Assembly: GCA_902478875.1 (NCBI GenBank)
Contig: CABSMZ010000105.1
Span: 1 to 6,731 of the forward strand
From: an uncultured Collinsella sp.
GTDB lineage: Bacteria > Actinomycetota > Coriobacteriia > Coriobacteriales > Coriobacteriaceae
DNA: 6,731 nucleotides
Reading direction: 5' to 3'
This document shows positions 5,715 through 6,731 of the stretch, one piece after another. Below the pieces are notes generated by a model. That model had not been told where the DNA came from. It saw only the letters and a list, made by a program, of their open reading frames with translations, and searched no databases. How positions within the stretch are numbered: position 1 is the first letter of the stretch; each line of letters opens with the position of its first letter. The position numbers and the translations under genes are program-made.

Positions 5715-6731
5715 TTACTTCTTCTTTTTGCTTGGCATCGAGACTTTGATGCCTTGGGCGGACTTGGTCACGCGAGAGCGCTTGGCTCCGGCACCCTTCT
5801 TGTTCTTGGGCTGGGCCTGGGCCACGCCCTCGAGTGCACGGGCCTCGGCCTCGCGAGCGGTGCGATCTTCGCGGCGCTGCGCCATGTCGGCGGCGACGCG
5901 CTTGGCAAAACGCTCGGCCGTCGAACCCGTCGAGCTCACCTTGCCGCCACCGCGACCCAGGTGAACGCGCACACCACGCCCAAAACCAGTTGCGGCATGA
6001 CGACGACGCGGCTTGAGCGAATCTATCATCGTGGCGAGCTTAAAGAACACCGAGCAGGTAAAGACCACGATGACAGCCAAGATAACCATCTGGCCTATCG
6101 ACAGGTTGGCAATAGAGAGCAGCTCCGGGAATCCGATAACGCCCACCAGGATGCCGGCGACTACAAACACAAAGAGCACCACACGTAAGGGCGTGAGAGG
6201 CTGCGAGATGCGCCAGATCAGGCTGACGCTCGCCGCGCAGGACGTAAGCAGGCACATCGTAGACAGCGTGAGCTGGCTAAAGCCAAACACGCGCGCCACA
6301 AAGATATCGAGCGCCGCAGCCATAATGACCGCAATCGACGCCGGCAGTGCACGCTTGAGTACGTTCGTCAAAAACGCACCCTTCACGCGAGCATTGTTGG
6401 GCTCCAGGCCCAACACAAAGCCCGGCGCGCCGATGCAGAAGAAGTTGATGAGTGTCATCTGGATGGGATCGAAGGGGTACGGCGGCAGCGCGATGCACAG
6501 CGCCGCCAGCCCCATCGAGAACAGCGTCTTGGTCAGGAACAGCGACGCCGAACGCTGCAGGTTGTTGATGGAGCGACGGCCCTCGGCCACCACGGCGGGC
6601 ATCGAGGCAAAATCGTTGTCGACGAGTACGATCTCGGCCACGTTACGCGCGGCATCGGAGCCGGCCGCCATGGCCACGGAGCAGTCGGCCTCCTTGAGCG
6701 CCAGCACGTCGTTGACGCCGTCGCCCGTCAT
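5715..6731 (-). CDS. P-type cation-transporting ATPase, C-terminal part (CtpE-like), cut by window edge
   Basis: P-type ATPases pump cations across the membrane using an aspartyl-phosphate intermediate. The window holds the last 338 residues; the phosphorylation site and first membrane helices lie beyond 6731, and the Met at the edge is internal. TGDGVND (2-8) is the conserved P-domain hinge motif that binds Mg2+. Six hydrophobic segments follow (near 62-82, 88-110, 131-149, 153-173, 183-203 and 211-232), matching helices M5-M10 of the ten-helix type. INFFCIGAPGFVLGLEPN (95-112) aligns with M6 and resembles, from memory, the actinobacterial CtpE group linked to calcium uptake. Substrate is therefore only suggested. 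After M10 comes an unusual tail of about 105 residues, rich in Arg/Lys/Ala/Gly, ending in four lysines. No clear terminator follows the stop. Confidence 0.93.
   Translation of the reverse strand: MTGDGVNDVLALKEADCSVAMAAGSDAARNVAEIVLVDNDFASMPAVVAEGRRSINNLQRSASLFLTKTLFSMGLAALCIALPPYPFDPIQMTLINFFCIGAPGFVLGLEPNNARVKGAFLTNVLKRALPASIAVIMAAALDIFVARVFGFSQLTLSTMCLLTSCAASVSLIWRISQPLTPLRVVLFVFVVAGILVGVIGFPELLSIANLSIGQMVILAVIVVFTCSVFFKLATMIDSLKPRRRHAATGFGRGVRVHLGRGGGKVSSTGSTAERFAKRVAADMAQRREDRTAREAEARALEGVAQAQPKNKKGAGAKRSRVTKSAQGIKVSMPSKKKK

Noticed and set aside
1..6731. Search for mobile elements, CRISPR arrays, tRNAs, defence genes or a biosynthetic cluster
   Set aside because: No transposase or integrase motifs, regularly spaced repeats or tRNA-like folds were seen. 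Genes are tightly packed and collinear with housekeeping functions.

Overview
The window reads as an ordinary chromosomal segment of a GC-rich bacterium. Every gene supported here is on the minus strand, so transcription runs from high to low coordinates. An mreBCD cluster together with GC-rich coding, frequent TTG starts and purine-rich Shine-Dalgarno (SD) sites suggests a rod-shaped member of the Coriobacteriia. Collinsella is my best guess, made from memory of protein style and not from any search.

Layout in the direction of transcription: (1) 6731-5715, the C-terminal part of a P-type cation ATPase, cut by the window edge, with a long basic tail. (2) 5611-4469, a single-pass membrane protein with two N-terminal zinc ribbons; its start is a GTG, ten codons inside the longest open frame. 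(3) 4361-3819, a cytoplasmic cyclophilin-type peptidyl-prolyl isomerase with a readable sigma70-type promoter upstream. (4) 3807-2503, a TPR protein with one membrane segment and an extracytoplasmic C-terminal domain, 11 bp after the cyclophilin and probably co-transcribed with it. (5) A GC-rich hairpin at 2448-2480, probably a terminator. (6) 2387-1344 mreB, 1322-324 mreC and 312-1 mreD (cut by the window edge), separated by 21 and 11 bp and clearly one operon.

MreB, MreC and MreD form the core of the rod (elongasome) complex. MreB is the cytoplasmic actin-like filament, MreC the bitopic scaffold that activates the cell wall synthases, and MreD a multipass partner. mrdA (PBP2) and rodA may lie beyond base 1, but that is inference. 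The two uncharacterised bitopic proteins share one architecture: a cytoplasmic interaction domain, a basic or polar linker, one membrane helix and a small outside domain. They may serve envelope functions, but nothing here proves it.

No mobile element, CRISPR array, tRNA, rRNA or defence system was seen, and no intergenic gap exceeds about 116 bp. The best second-look items are a perfect 12-bp stem-loop followed by a short T run inside the first 25 codons of mreC, a second hairpin that encloses the mreC ribosome binding site, the non-canonical ion-site residues and basic tail of the ATPase, and the paired bitopic unknowns.
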